A stretch of 64,000 bases of DNA from Streptomyces sp. NBC_00237. GTDB lineage: Bacteria > Actinomycetota > Actinomycetes > Streptomycetales > Streptomycetaceae. This document shows, piece by piece, positions 25,038-33,016 of this stretch. The stretch spans positions 496,001 through 560,000 of the forward strand of contig NZ_JAPEMT010000004.1 of assembly GCF_026342435.1 (NCBI RefSeq). The letters are read 5' to 3'. A program made the translations under genes and the position numbers. Under the pieces are notes generated by a model. The model saw only the letters and a list, made by a program, of their open reading frames with translations. It did no database searches and had not been told where the DNA came from. Position 1 is the first letter of the stretch; each line of letters starts with the position of its first letter.

Positions 25038-25427
25038 TTGCACTTCTCGGCCTGGCCCGAAGAGGTGCGCGGGCCGCTCGTCGAACGGCACCTCGCCACC
25101 TGGCGGGCTGCCTCGCAGGAGAACCGGAACCTGTACGACAAGGTCTCCGACGAGTTCCGGAGCGCCCCGAGCACCCCGGGCGTGCCCTTGATCGTGCTCT
25201 CGGCGGCGGGGCACGACGCCACTCAGGCCCACCTCTGGTCGGAGGAGCAACTGCGCCGGATCCAGGGGATCAAGCAGACCCTCCATGCGGAACTCGCCGC
25301 CGAGTCCCCGTGCGGCGAGCACCGCATCCTCGACGACGCAGGGCACGGCTGGCTCCATGAGGAGTGTCCGGACGCGGTGCTCCGGGCGGTCGACGACCTG
25401 CTGGACCGAGTGAGGTGCAAGAGGTGA
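25038..25427 (+). pseudogene. 5'-truncated alpha/beta hydrolase
   Basis: Translation from TTG at 25038 gives LHFSAWPEEVRGPLVERHLA, the middle of an alpha/beta hydrolase lid, then PLIVLSAAGHDATQAHLW (Asp strand) and HRILDDAGHGWLHEEC (catalytic His). The N-terminal half with the oxyanion loop and nucleophile elbow is absent. It abuts the truncated regulator with only two bases between; both lost their 5' ends, as a single deletion across their divergent promoters would do. 25429-25472 is an imperfect GGGGCAAGAGGTGA-like repeat. Confidence 0.72.
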
Positions 25428-25473
25428 GGGGCAAGAGGCGAGGGGTTAGATGTGGGGCGCGAGAGGTGAGGGG

Positions 25474-26379
25474 CTAGAGGAAGCGGCCGCTCGGGATGTA
25501 CGGGGCCGGGGCGTCGAGGCCGCGCAGGGCCAGGTAGCCGTCCTGGTACAGGTCCAGGCGGGCGGTCAGGCCGACGTCCAGGGCCCATTGGTTGGCGGCG
25601 GTGATCGATGAAGGGACGTTGACGGGGCTGGCCGGGGCCTGGGCGAGGGCTTCCCAGAGCAAGGTGCTCGCGGTGTCCGGGTGGTGGGCGGCGAGGAGGT
25701 TGGGGCGGCCGTTCTCCGTGTAGACGTAGCCGGGGGTGCGGGGGTTCTCGGCCACGGTCAGGCGCATGGTCCGCTGCATGTGGAGGTGGTCGGGGCCGCC
25801 GTGGCCCGCGCCCCGGAGCTCCGTATCCAGGCGGTCCATCCACTCGATGTCGTCGGGGGTGCCGTCGCGCAGGCCGGTGATCGCGGGGAGGGTGGAGCGG
25901 TCGACCGTGCCGGTCAGGCCCATCAGGGGCTGGAGGGTGAAGCCCGCCTGCCAGTAGCGGCGGGTCGCGCCCGGGTGGACCGTCGAGATGAACATGCCCC
26001 GGCGGCCGCCCGCGTGGGCCAGGACGGCGTCCATCAGGCGGCTGCCGATGCCCTTGCCCTGGCGTCCCGGCAGTACCCCGTACGTGATGAGGAGCCAGAG
26101 GGGACCGCGGTTCTGGGAGAGGGCGAAGCCGATGACGCGCTCGGTGTCGTTGTCGTCGCTCGCGTCCTCGACCGCTACCCAGCAGCCTTCGGGGTCCGTG
26201 GCCAGGAAGTGGCCCATCCGTTCGATCCAGAGGGCGGATTCGGCGGGGGTGCGGGGTTCCGGTTCGGGGTCGCTCACGCGCCTGCTGCGCCGGTCGCCCT
26301 CCAGGAAGGTGATGTTCGAGGCTTGTTCGGCGGAGGGGAGGTCGAGCGCGTGCATCCGCCGGATGCGTGCTGAGTCCAT
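25474..26379 (-). CDS. GNAT family N-acetyltransferase, double domain
   Basis: The 301-aa protein has one clear GNAT domain (YGVLPGRQGKGIGSRLMDAV, RQGKGIG acetyl-CoA loop, and GMFISTVHPGATRRYWQAGF) followed by a 130-aa C-terminal half (PGYVYTENGRPNLLAAHHPD, TARLDLYQDGYLALRGLDAP) that looks like a degenerate second GNAT domain. ATG at 26379 lies eight bases after TATACC on the coding strand, a leaderless arrangement. Substrate unknown. Confidence 0.83.
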   Translation of the reverse strand: MDSARIRRMHALDLPSAEQASNITFLEGDRRSRRVSDPEPEPRTPAESALWIERMGHFLATDPEGCWVAVEDASDDNDTERVIGFALSQNRGPLWLLITYGVLPGRQGKGIGSRLMDAVLAHAGGRRGMFISTVHPGATRRYWQAGFTLQPLMGLTGTVDRSTLPAITGLRDGTPDDIEWMDRLDTELRGAGHGGPDHLHMQRTMRLTVAENPRTPGYVYTENGRPNLLAAHHPDTASTLLWEALAQAPASPVNVPSSITAANQWALDVGLTARLDLYQDGYLALRGLDAPAPYIPSGRFL

Positions 26380-26460
26380 CGGGTGAAGGTATAGGGGGTG
26401 GGGGAGGGGCGCCCATCGAATTCTCTGTCCGACGGGGCTCGGTCGGATCCCCGACTGTCT

Positions 26461-27042
26461 TTATTCGGCTGCCTGTTGGCGTGCCCGGTGCTTCGCGACG
26501 TTCAGGCGGTTGCCGCACAGGTGGGGGATGCAGTAGCGGCGGCGGCCCGCCTTGCTGGTGTCGACGAACAGGCCCGTGCAGGTCGGCGAGGCGCACGGGC
26601 GGAACCGGTCGTGGCTGAGCGTGTGCAGGACGCCCAGCAGGCCGGTGCCCACGAGGGCGGCCAGCTCGTCGGCGGCCGAAGCGCCGGGGGCCGTGGTGAC
26701 GTGCCACTGCCAGTGGCCGTCCGCGTCCCGGAGCAGGGAGAGGCCCGAAGTGGCCCTGGCGGCGAGACGGTTGGCGCCCTCGGCCACCTCCTGCTCGGTC
26801 GCGGCCTCCAGGAGGCCACGCGTTTCCTCGCGGAGCGCCAGGACTTGGGTGAGGTCGTGGTCGGTGGGCGGTGTTCCCGGCGGAAGGGCGTCAAGTCGTA
26901 CGTCGTGTTCGGCGAGGAAGGCCGTCAACTCGGCCGGACCGGTGAGGACTTCACCGATGTCCGTGCGGACGTGGGCCGAGGTGTTGACGAGGCCGGTGGC
27001 CACGCCCGCACCGGTGGCGTAACGGGAAAAGAGTATCTTCAC
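26461..27042 (-). CDS. CGNR zinc finger domain protein
   Basis: The 193-aa protein ends in a CGNR zinc finger: RPCASPTCTGLFVDTS and RRRYCIPHLCGNRLNVAKHR, with the four Cys and the CGNR tetrad itself. The N-terminal ABATE-like helical domain precedes it. CGNR proteins are usually transcription regulators. GTG at 27042 is preceded by CGGAG. A TATAGT -10-like box lies upstream on that strand around 27076-27081. It is divergent from the HTH-less TetR gene. Confidence 0.85.
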   Translation of the reverse strand: MKILFSRYATGAGVATGLVNTSAHVRTDIGEVLTGPAELTAFLAEHDVRLDALPPGTPPTDHDLTQVLALREETRGLLEAATEQEVAEGANRLAARATSGLSLLRDADGHWQWHVTTAPGASAADELAALVGTGLLGVLHTLSHDRFRPCASPTCTGLFVDTSKAGRRRYCIPHLCGNRLNVAKHRARQQAAE

Positions 27043-27251
27043 GTCTTACTCCGTGCTAGCGTAATGAGTGAAAGGCAACTATACCTCTTAGTGCTCTTTG
27101 GTCGATCAAGGACGTGCTGTACGGCATCGACGCCGGGCCCGCGATCAGGCACGCGGCGCCTGTGCCGACCGCGCCCAAACTTTCTCAACCCCCTCGACTC
27201 TCCCGACTCGCCTGCTCGTTAGTGCATCGCGCAGACCGCCCCGGAGGCACC

Positions 27252-27743
27252 GTGAAGCCCGTGAATACCGTGAAGCCGGTGAGTACCGCAGCCTTCCTCG
27301 CCTACCTCGACGGCCGTCAGACGCGCTGGCGGCTCATCCTCGACGCGGCCGTCGAAGCCGCGGGTGGCGATCCGCGTGCCCGGTTGCTCGCCGTCTTCGA
27401 CGCCCTCCGCGAGTGGGCGGGCTCGGCGTCGGACGGGTTCCGCAGCAATGCCTTCGTCCAGGCCCAGTACGAGTCCGACCACCCCGACGGCGTCGTCCGT
27501 GCCGTCATCGCCCAGCACAAGCGCACCCTGCGCGGCCGGATGCTCGCCCTCGCCGAAGCCACCGGCACCCCCGACCCCGCCCTCCTGGTCGACCAACTCC
27601 TCCTGGTCTACGAGGGTTCCGTGGTCAACCACTCCCTCGGCACCGTCGCCGAGTCGGCCGACAAGGCGCACCGTACGGCCCGCCAGCTCATCGCCGCCGC
27701 CACCCCGCAGCCGCTGGACGCGTTCTGGGCTGGGCGGGGCTGA
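27252..27743 (+). CDS. TetR-like C-terminal domain protein lacking the HTH
   Basis: The 163-aa product begins with VKPVNTVKPVST-like repeats and then AFLAYLDGRQTRWRLILDAA, FDALREWAGSASDGFRSNAF and VRAVIAQHKRTLRGRMLALA, the ligand-binding core of TetR regulators of the DUF1956/YcdC type. The N-terminal DNA-binding helix-turn-helix is missing and is not visible upstream in any frame. GTG at 27252 has a good GGAGG four bases upstream, so it may still be made. It could be a ligand-binding modulator or a decayed gene. Confidence 0.65.
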   Translation: MKPVNTVKPVSTAAFLAYLDGRQTRWRLILDAAVEAAGGDPRARLLAVFDALREWAGSASDGFRSNAFVQAQYESDHPDGVVRAVIAQHKRTLRGRMLALAEATGTPDPALLVDQLLLVYEGSVVNHSLGTVAESADKAHRTARQLIAAATPQPLDAFWAGRG

Positions 27744-27800
27744 GGGTGCGTACGGCCGTGGGGGTCCGGGCCCCGCGAACCTCCTGCGTAGGCTCGGCGC

Positions 27801-28148
27801 ATGATGACGACTCCGTACTCCGGCGCGTACGCCGTACTGACCACCACGACCGACAGTGAGGCCAAGGCCGACGAGCTGGCGGCCCGGGTGATCGACGAGC
27901 GGCTGGCCGCCTGTGCGCAGGTGTATCCGGTTCACTCGGTCTACCGGTGGGAGGGGAAGGTCGAGCGGGCGCGGGAGTGGCGGGTCGACTTCAAGACGCG
28001 TGGGGAGCTGGTCGACGAACTCGCGGCCCGGGTAGGTGAGTTGCACGACTATGACGTCCCGGAGATCGTCGCCGTTCCGGTGCTGGCGGGGAGTCCGGCG
28101 TACCTGGAGTGGGTCGCGGAGCAGACGCGCGAGGCGAGGGTTTCGTAA
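27801..28148 (+). CDS. cutA: CutA divalent-cation tolerance protein
   Basis: A 115-aa CutA1 protein: AYAVLTTTTDSEAKADELAA, RLAACAQVYPVHSVYRWEGK and VERAREWRVDFKTRGELVDE match this small trimeric ferredoxin-like family implicated in metal tolerance. ATG at 27801 follows TAGGCT (27789-27794) by six bases, a leaderless promoter. The gene is 57 bp after the TetR-like gene and 27 bp before the next acetyltransferase. Confidence 0.92.
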   Translation: MMTTPYSGAYAVLTTTTDSEAKADELAARVIDERLAACAQVYPVHSVYRWEGKVERAREWRVDFKTRGELVDELAARVGELHDYDVPEIVAVPVLAGSPAYLEWVAEQTREARVS

Positions 28149-28175
28149 CAGGCAGATGGTCGGTAGGGTCATTAC

Positions 28176-28670
28176 ATGACGCGCGTGCGGCAGGCGGTGC
28201 AGGACGACGTTCCCGAGCTGGTACGGCTGCGGGCCATGCTCTTCGAGAACCTCGGCGGGGACTTCTTCAACCCCGAGTCGCATGAGAACTCCGAGGAGCG
28301 CGACGGGGGCTGGCGAGGTGAGCTGGCCGTCGTGCTCAAGGAGCAGGTGGCCTCCGAGAGCGTACGGATCCTCGTCGTGGACGCGGGCGACGGAAGCGGT
28401 CTCGCCGCCTGCGGCATCGGGACCATCGAGCAGCGGCTCCCCGGTCCACACCTCCGCAACGGCCGCATCGGGCACGTCATCGGCGTCATCACCGACCCGG
28501 CACACCGCAGGCGCGGACACAGCCGGGCGGTGCTGGAGGAGTTGCTGGACTGGTTCCGGCACCAGTTTGTGGCGCGGGTCGACCTGTACGCCTCGGCCGA
28601 GGGCGAGCCGCTCTACCGCGCCCTCGGCTTCGACGATCTCCCGGACCCCGCGCTGTACTGGCGGCCGTGA
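28176..28670 (+). CDS. GNAT family N-acetyltransferase
   Basis: The 164-aa GNAT protein has RQAVQDDVPELVRLRAMLFE, GHVIGVITDPAHRRRGHSRA (acetyl-CoA loop RRRGHS) and VDLYASAEGEPLYRALGFDD. Small-molecule acetylation is likely. ATG at 28176 follows TAGGGT (28164-28169) by six bases, again leaderless. The 219 bp after it to the helR stop hold nothing that I recognise. Confidence 0.87.
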   Translation: MTRVRQAVQDDVPELVRLRAMLFENLGGDFFNPESHENSEERDGGWRGELAVVLKEQVASESVRILVVDAGDGSGLAACGIGTIEQRLPGPHLRNGRIGHVIGVITDPAHRRRGHSRAVLEELLDWFRHQFVARVDLYASAEGEPLYRALGFDDLPDPALYWRP

Positions 28671-28889
28671 GGCCGCTCGTCGGCTTCGCTCAGGCGAGAG
28701 TCTTGGCGCACCAGCGGTCGGCCGTGCCGTGGCCCGGGCCCGGGGGAGGGGGCGTCGGCCGAGAGTGGACACCTGGCGTACCGGGCCGGTTGTGCGGACG
28801 CCCGTACCGATACCGCTGAAGTCGTGGGAGCGTCCCACCGGCAGCAGCCGGTGGGGACCGGTGGGATGTTCTCCGTGGTGCGGACGGGG

Positions 28890-31130
28890 TCAGGCGCTCG
28901 TGAGGACCACCAACTGCTGCGTCGCGCGCGTCATCGCCACGTACCGGTCGACCGCGCCCTCGATGCCCTCGCCGAACTTCGCCGGGTCGACGAGGACGAC
29001 CAGGTCGAATTCCAGGCCCTTGGAGAGGGTCGGGGTCAGCGAGCGGACGCGCGGGGACGCCGTACGGAAGCCGGGGTCGCCGATCACACAGGCGACGCCC
29101 TCGTCGTGCTCGGCGAGCCAGCCGTCCAGGACCGCGTCCAGGTCCGCCACCGCACCGTGCGCGACCGGGATGCCGCTGCTGCGGATCGACGTCGGGACGT
29201 TGGCGTCCGGGAGCGCCGCCCGGATCACCGGGGCGGCCTCGGCCATGACCTCTTCCGGTGTGCGGTAGTTGACGGTGAGGGAGGCGACCTCGATGCGGTC
29301 GAGACCGATCCGTTCCAGGCGGTCCTGCCAGGACTCCGTGAAGCCGTGCCGGGCTTGCGCCCGGTCACCGACCACGGTGAAGCTGCGCGAAGGGCAGCGC
29401 AGGAGCAGCATCTGCCATTCGGCGTCGGTGAGTTCCTGGGCCTCGTCCACGACGATGTGCGCGAACGGGCCCGCCAGGAGATCGGGTTCGGCGCTGGGCA
29501 TGCCGCTCTCGTCGATCAGGGTGTTCTTGATGTCCTGGGCGTGCAGCATGCCCAGGGCACCTTCGCTCTCGTCGATCTCGACGTTCTGGAGGATGCTGTT
29601 CATGACGTCGAACCGGCGTGCGCTCTCGGCGGCGACGGCGGCCTCGTGCCGCTGCTTGCGCGCCGAGGCTTCCGGGTCGCCGAGCCGCTGCCGCGCCGCG
29701 TCCAGGAACGGCAGGTCGGACACCGTCCAGGCGTTCGGGGCGTCCTTGCGGAGCAGGGCCCTGACCTCGTCGGTACTGAGGTGCGGGGCGCATTTGCGCA
29801 GGTAGGCGGGCACCGACCACAGGTCACCGACCAGATCGGTGGGCTCCAGGATCGGCCAGGCGCGGTTGAGGGTGCCGATCAGCTCGCGGTTCTGGAGGAG
29901 AGAGCGGCGCAGGAACTGGGGCGAGACCCCGAAGCCCTCCTCGTCGTCGCCGTCGTCCCCGTCGCCGCTGTCTCCATACGCGTCCGCGTGCTTGTCCATG
30001 AGGATCGTGAGCAGTTCCTCGCGGATCTGGTCGCGGGCCTCGTTGTGCGGAGTGCCCGGTTCCACGGCGGCGAAGGCGGTGGCCCAGTCGCGCGCGCTCA
30101 GCCAGACGTCGGCCCAGTGGGTGGAGACCGTCATGCCCTCGGTGGGCGGCTCCTCGTACAGGGCGACGGCCGGTTCTATCGCCCGCACCATGGCGACGGA
30201 CGACTTCAGCCGGGCCACCTCAGGGTCGGACTCCGGCAGCGCCGTCGCGCCTTCGGTGACGAGGTCCTGCACGATGCAGGTCTGTACGCCCTCCTCGCCG
30301 AGGCTCGGCAGGACGTCGGCGACGTAGTCCAGGTACGGGCGGTGCGGGCCGACGAAGAGGACGCCGCCGCGCCGGTGCCCGAGGCGGGGGTCCGCGTACA
30401 GCAGGTGCGCGGCGCGGTGCAGCGCGACGACGGTCTTGCCCGTACCGGGACCGCCGTCCACGACGAGCGCGCCCCGCGAGCCCGCGCGGATGACGGCGTC
30501 CTGGTCCGACTGGATCGTGGACAGTACGTCCCGCATCCTGGACGACCGCTCGCCGCCGAGGCTGGCGATGAACGCGGACTGGTCGTCGAGGGCGGCGTGC
30601 CCCTCCAGTCCTTCGGCGGTGAACACCTCGTCCCAGTAGTCGCTGATCCGGCCGGCCGTCCAGCGGTACCTGCGACGGCTGGCCAGGTCCATCGGGTGGG
30701 CGTGGGTCGCCGCGAAGAACGGTTCGGCGGCGGGGGAGCGCCAGTCGACCAGCAGGCGCGCTCCCGTGCTGTCGGTCAGACCGAGACGGCCGATGTAGAC
30801 GGGACCGGAGCCGTCGGCGGGGGTGAAGTGGCCGAGGCACAGGTCCAGGCCGAAACGGCGCAGGGTGCGCAGGCGGCCGGTCAGACGGTGGATCTCGGAG
30901 TCCCGGTCCATCGCCTCGCGGCCCAGGCGACCGGTTTCCCTGAGGGTGGCGTCGAGGCGCTCGGAGAGTTCGGTGATGGATTCGCTGAGGCTCTTCGCGA
31001 TGGCCGCGAAGTGCTGCTCGTCGGTGCCGATCAGCGCGGGGTCGGCCTTGAGGGAGAGGCGGTCGGGCAGGTTGAAAGCGCTGGTGGTCGTGGTGGTCGT
31101 GGCGGCGGCTTCCGACAACGTGGCACGCAA
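28890..31130 (-). CDS. helR: HelR-type RNA polymerase recycling motor ATPase
   Basis: The 746-aa SF1-like protein has Walker A GGPGTGKTVVALHRAAHLLY, Walker B HIVVDEAQELTDAEWQML, LTPTLSKGLEFDLVVLVDPA and VAMTRATQQLVVL, with an N-terminal coiled-coil (SLSESITELSERLDATLRET). This layout fits the HelD/HelR family that binds RNA polymerase, frees stalled complexes and in actinomycetes protects against rifamycins. A perfect rifamycin-associated element 72 bp upstream supports helR. No ATG or GTG is available, so TTG at 31130 (GGGAG upstream) is the assigned start; the exact N-terminus is uncertain. Rifamycin protection here is inferred. Confidence 0.85.
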   Translation of the reverse strand: MRATLSEAAATTTTTTSAFNLPDRLSLKADPALIGTDEQHFAAIAKSLSESITELSERLDATLRETGRLGREAMDRDSEIHRLTGRLRTLRRFGLDLCLGHFTPADGSGPVYIGRLGLTDSTGARLLVDWRSPAAEPFFAATHAHPMDLASRRRYRWTAGRISDYWDEVFTAEGLEGHAALDDQSAFIASLGGERSSRMRDVLSTIQSDQDAVIRAGSRGALVVDGGPGTGKTVVALHRAAHLLYADPRLGHRRGGVLFVGPHRPYLDYVADVLPSLGEEGVQTCIVQDLVTEGATALPESDPEVARLKSSVAMVRAIEPAVALYEEPPTEGMTVSTHWADVWLSARDWATAFAAVEPGTPHNEARDQIREELLTILMDKHADAYGDSGDGDDGDDEEGFGVSPQFLRRSLLQNRELIGTLNRAWPILEPTDLVGDLWSVPAYLRKCAPHLSTDEVRALLRKDAPNAWTVSDLPFLDAARQRLGDPEASARKQRHEAAVAAESARRFDVMNSILQNVEIDESEGALGMLHAQDIKNTLIDESGMPSAEPDLLAGPFAHIVVDEAQELTDAEWQMLLLRCPSRSFTVVGDRAQARHGFTESWQDRLERIGLDRIEVASLTVNYRTPEEVMAEAAPVIRAALPDANVPTSIRSSGIPVAHGAVADLDAVLDGWLAEHDEGVACVIGDPGFRTASPRVRSLTPTLSKGLEFDLVVLVDPAKFGEGIEGAVDRYVAMTRATQQLVVLTSA

Positions 31131-31201
31131 CTCGTGGATCTCCCGTTTCTGCAGGTCCTGCGCTCAGCAGTGGCTGAGATCCGCGATTCTGCACCAGTAC
31201 A

Positions 31202-31222
31202 GGGGCCTTGCCGCAAGGCCCC
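31202..31222. promoter_or_regulatory. rifamycin-associated element upstream of helR
   Basis: The site is a perfect inverted repeat, GGGGCCTTGC C GCAAGGCCCC, 10+1+10, 72 bp before the helR start. It corresponds to the rifamycin-associated element found upstream of rifamycin-inactivating and helR genes in actinomycetes. On the helR strand a TTATAA sequence lies just before it, so it would sit at the promoter. Confidence 0.8.
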
Positions 31223-31397
31223 CCATGGGTTATAAGTTGAGAGTGGCAAGGAGAGCGGTTACTTCCTTGCCCTTCTTTTTTGCCGATCCGGGACGTGCGG
31301 CCGGTGTGCCGGATTTCTGCCATGTCGCCCCTGTGGGGCAGCTGCCCGACCCCGTACCCGCGAGCCGCACGAGCCGTACGAAGCAGGAGCCGTCGCC

Positions 31398-31575
31398 GTG
31401 TCTTCGCCCGCCCCCGCTCCGACCTCCCCACGCCCCGCGCGCGTGCTGCTGGTCCTGGACGTGATGCTGCCGGGACTGGACGGGATCGAGTTGTGCCGCA
31501 AGGTGCGGTAGAGCAGCCTGGTGCCGACTCTGATGATGTCGGCGCGCGGTGACGGGCTCGACATCGTGGCCGGCC
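31398..31575 (+). pseudogene. response regulator receiver domain, decayed
   Basis: Reading from GTG at 31398 gives ARVLLVLDVMLPGLDGIELC, which joins the start of an OmpR-family receiver (ARVLLV) directly to its phosphorylation loop (LDVMLPGLDGIE), so about 45 residues in between are lost. A TAG stop at 31509-31511 interrupts the frame, and the following codons still read VPTLMMSARGDGLDIVAG, the receiver beta4 region, before homology ends. No DNA-binding domain follows. An AGGAG lies before the GTG. Confidence 0.75.
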
Positions 31576-31635
31576 CGTCGGGCGGCGCGGGTCGACATTC
31601 CGGCGGCGACGGCGGCGCCCCAGCGGCATCCGTCC

Positions 31636-31695
31636 GGGCCTTTGCGCGGGCTTGTGCGTGGGCTTGTGCGTGGGCCTGTGCGTGGGCCTTTGCGC
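31636..31695. repeat. 12-bp tandem repeat, five copies
   Basis: Five units such as GGGCTTGTGCGT and GGGCCTTTGCGC start at 31636, 31648, 31660, 31672 and 31684, 10 bp before the 3' end of the P450 gene. It extends all open frames through this stretch; no function is evident. Confidence 0.85.
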
Positions 31696-31705
31696 GGGCT
31701 GGACG

Positions 31706-33016
31706 TCAGCCGAGTCGTACGGGCAGGGCGAGGAGGCCGTGGTGGCGCGGGTTGTGCTGCCACTCCTCCGTCTCCGCCTCGTCGTCGGACGCGGCGAGAC
31801 GGAGGTCAGGGAAGCGTTCCAGCATCCGGGTGAAGGCGATCTCGGCCTGGAGGCGGGCGAGTTGAGCGCCCAGGCAGCGGTGGATGCCATGGCCGAAGGC
31901 GAGGTGGCGGGAGGCGTCGTCGCGGGTGATGTCGAAGCGGTCGGGATCGGTGAAGACGGCCGGGTCGCGGTTGGCGGCAAGCAGCGCGATCTGTACGAAC
32001 TCGCCCTTGGGGATGGTTGTTCCGGCGATGACGACCGGTTCGGTGGTGTAGCGCAGCGACGCGATGCCGGACGGGCTCTCGTACCGCAGCACCTCCTCGA
32101 CGGCCTTCCCCACCAGCGAAGGGTCCGCGCGCAGGGCGGCGAGCTGCGCCGGATGGCGCAGGAGGGCGTGCAGGCCGTTGGCGATGAGGTTGACGGTGGT
32201 CTGGTGCCCGGCCACCGCGAGCAGGAACGCCATTGAGGTGATTTCCTCGTCAGTGAGCCGGTCGCCTTCCTCCCGGGCGGCGATCAGGTCCGAGAGGAGG
32301 TCGTCGGCGGGGTGGGCGCGCTTGTCCTCGATGAGGGCCCGCAGGTGGTCGAGCATGGTCTCGGCGGTGAGGACGGACACCTCGCCGTCGCCCTCGCCCT
32401 CGATCTGCGTATTGCCCCTGACCTGGAATTCGGCCTGTTTCCCGTGCGGGGTGCCGAAGAGGTCGAAGACCACGGCGAGCGGCAGCGGCAGCGCGAACCC
32501 GGAGATCAGCTCGACTTCCCGGCCGCCGTCGGCGTCCTTCTCCAACGCGTCGAGCAGCGCGTCGACATGGGCTTCGATCGTCGGACGGAGCGCCGCCACC
32601 CGCCGCATGGTGTACGCCTTCTGCACGAGCTTGCGCAGCCGGGTGTGGTGGGGCGGGTCCGAGTTGAGCATGTGCGCGGTGAGCGCCTTGCCGGGGCCTT
32701 CTCCGGAGAGGCCGACGCGGCGCGCGAAGACCTCGGTGGCGGAGTTCTTGCTGAGCCGGGGGTCGGTGAGGGCGGCCTTGCAGGCGGCGTACCCGGTGAC
32801 CAGCCAGCCTTCGATGGGCGTGCCGCCGGGGAAGCGGACCTTGTGCACGCCGCCGTCGGTCTCGCGCCAACGCCGGTAACTCTCGTGCTGGTGGGCGAAG
32901 AAGGAGAAGTCGACGAGCTCGCTGCCGTCGGTGTCGTACGAGACGGACTCGCGCGCGGCGGTCTCGTACGGAGTGGGCTCAGGCTGGTAGGGAGTGACCT
33001 CAGGCCGCAGCGGCAT
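31706..33016 (-). CDS. cytochrome P450 (second P450 of RiPP cluster)
   Basis: A full-length 436-aa P450: I-helix SMAFLLAVAGHQTTVN (AGHQTT for the oxygen-activation motif), K-helix EEVLRYE, heme loop FGHGIHRCLGAQLARLQ with Cys381. It looks like a CYP107-type soluble bacterial P450 that needs ferredoxin and reductase. ATG at 33016 has GGGAGG six bases upstream and overlaps the end of the first P450 gene by 17 bp, so both are made from one mRNA with the precursor. It may modify the cross-linked peptide further; its substrate is inferred from position only. Confidence 0.87.
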   Translation of the reverse strand: MPLRPEVTPYQPEPTPYETAARESVSYDTDGSELVDFSFFAHQHESYRRWRETDGGVHKVRFPGGTPIEGWLVTGYAACKAALTDPRLSKNSATEVFARRVGLSGEGPGKALTAHMLNSDPPHHTRLRKLVQKAYTMRRVAALRPTIEAHVDALLDALEKDADGGREVELISGFALPLPLAVVFDLFGTPHGKQAEFQVRGNTQIEGEGDGEVSVLTAETMLDHLRALIEDKRAHPADDLLSDLIAAREEGDRLTDEEITSMAFLLAVAGHQTTVNLIANGLHALLRHPAQLAALRADPSLVGKAVEEVLRYESPSGIASLRYTTEPVVIAGTTIPKGEFVQIALLAANRDPAVFTDPDRFDITRDDASRHLAFGHGIHRCLGAQLARLQAEIAFTRMLERFPDLRLAASDDEAETEEWQHNPRHHGLLALPVRLG

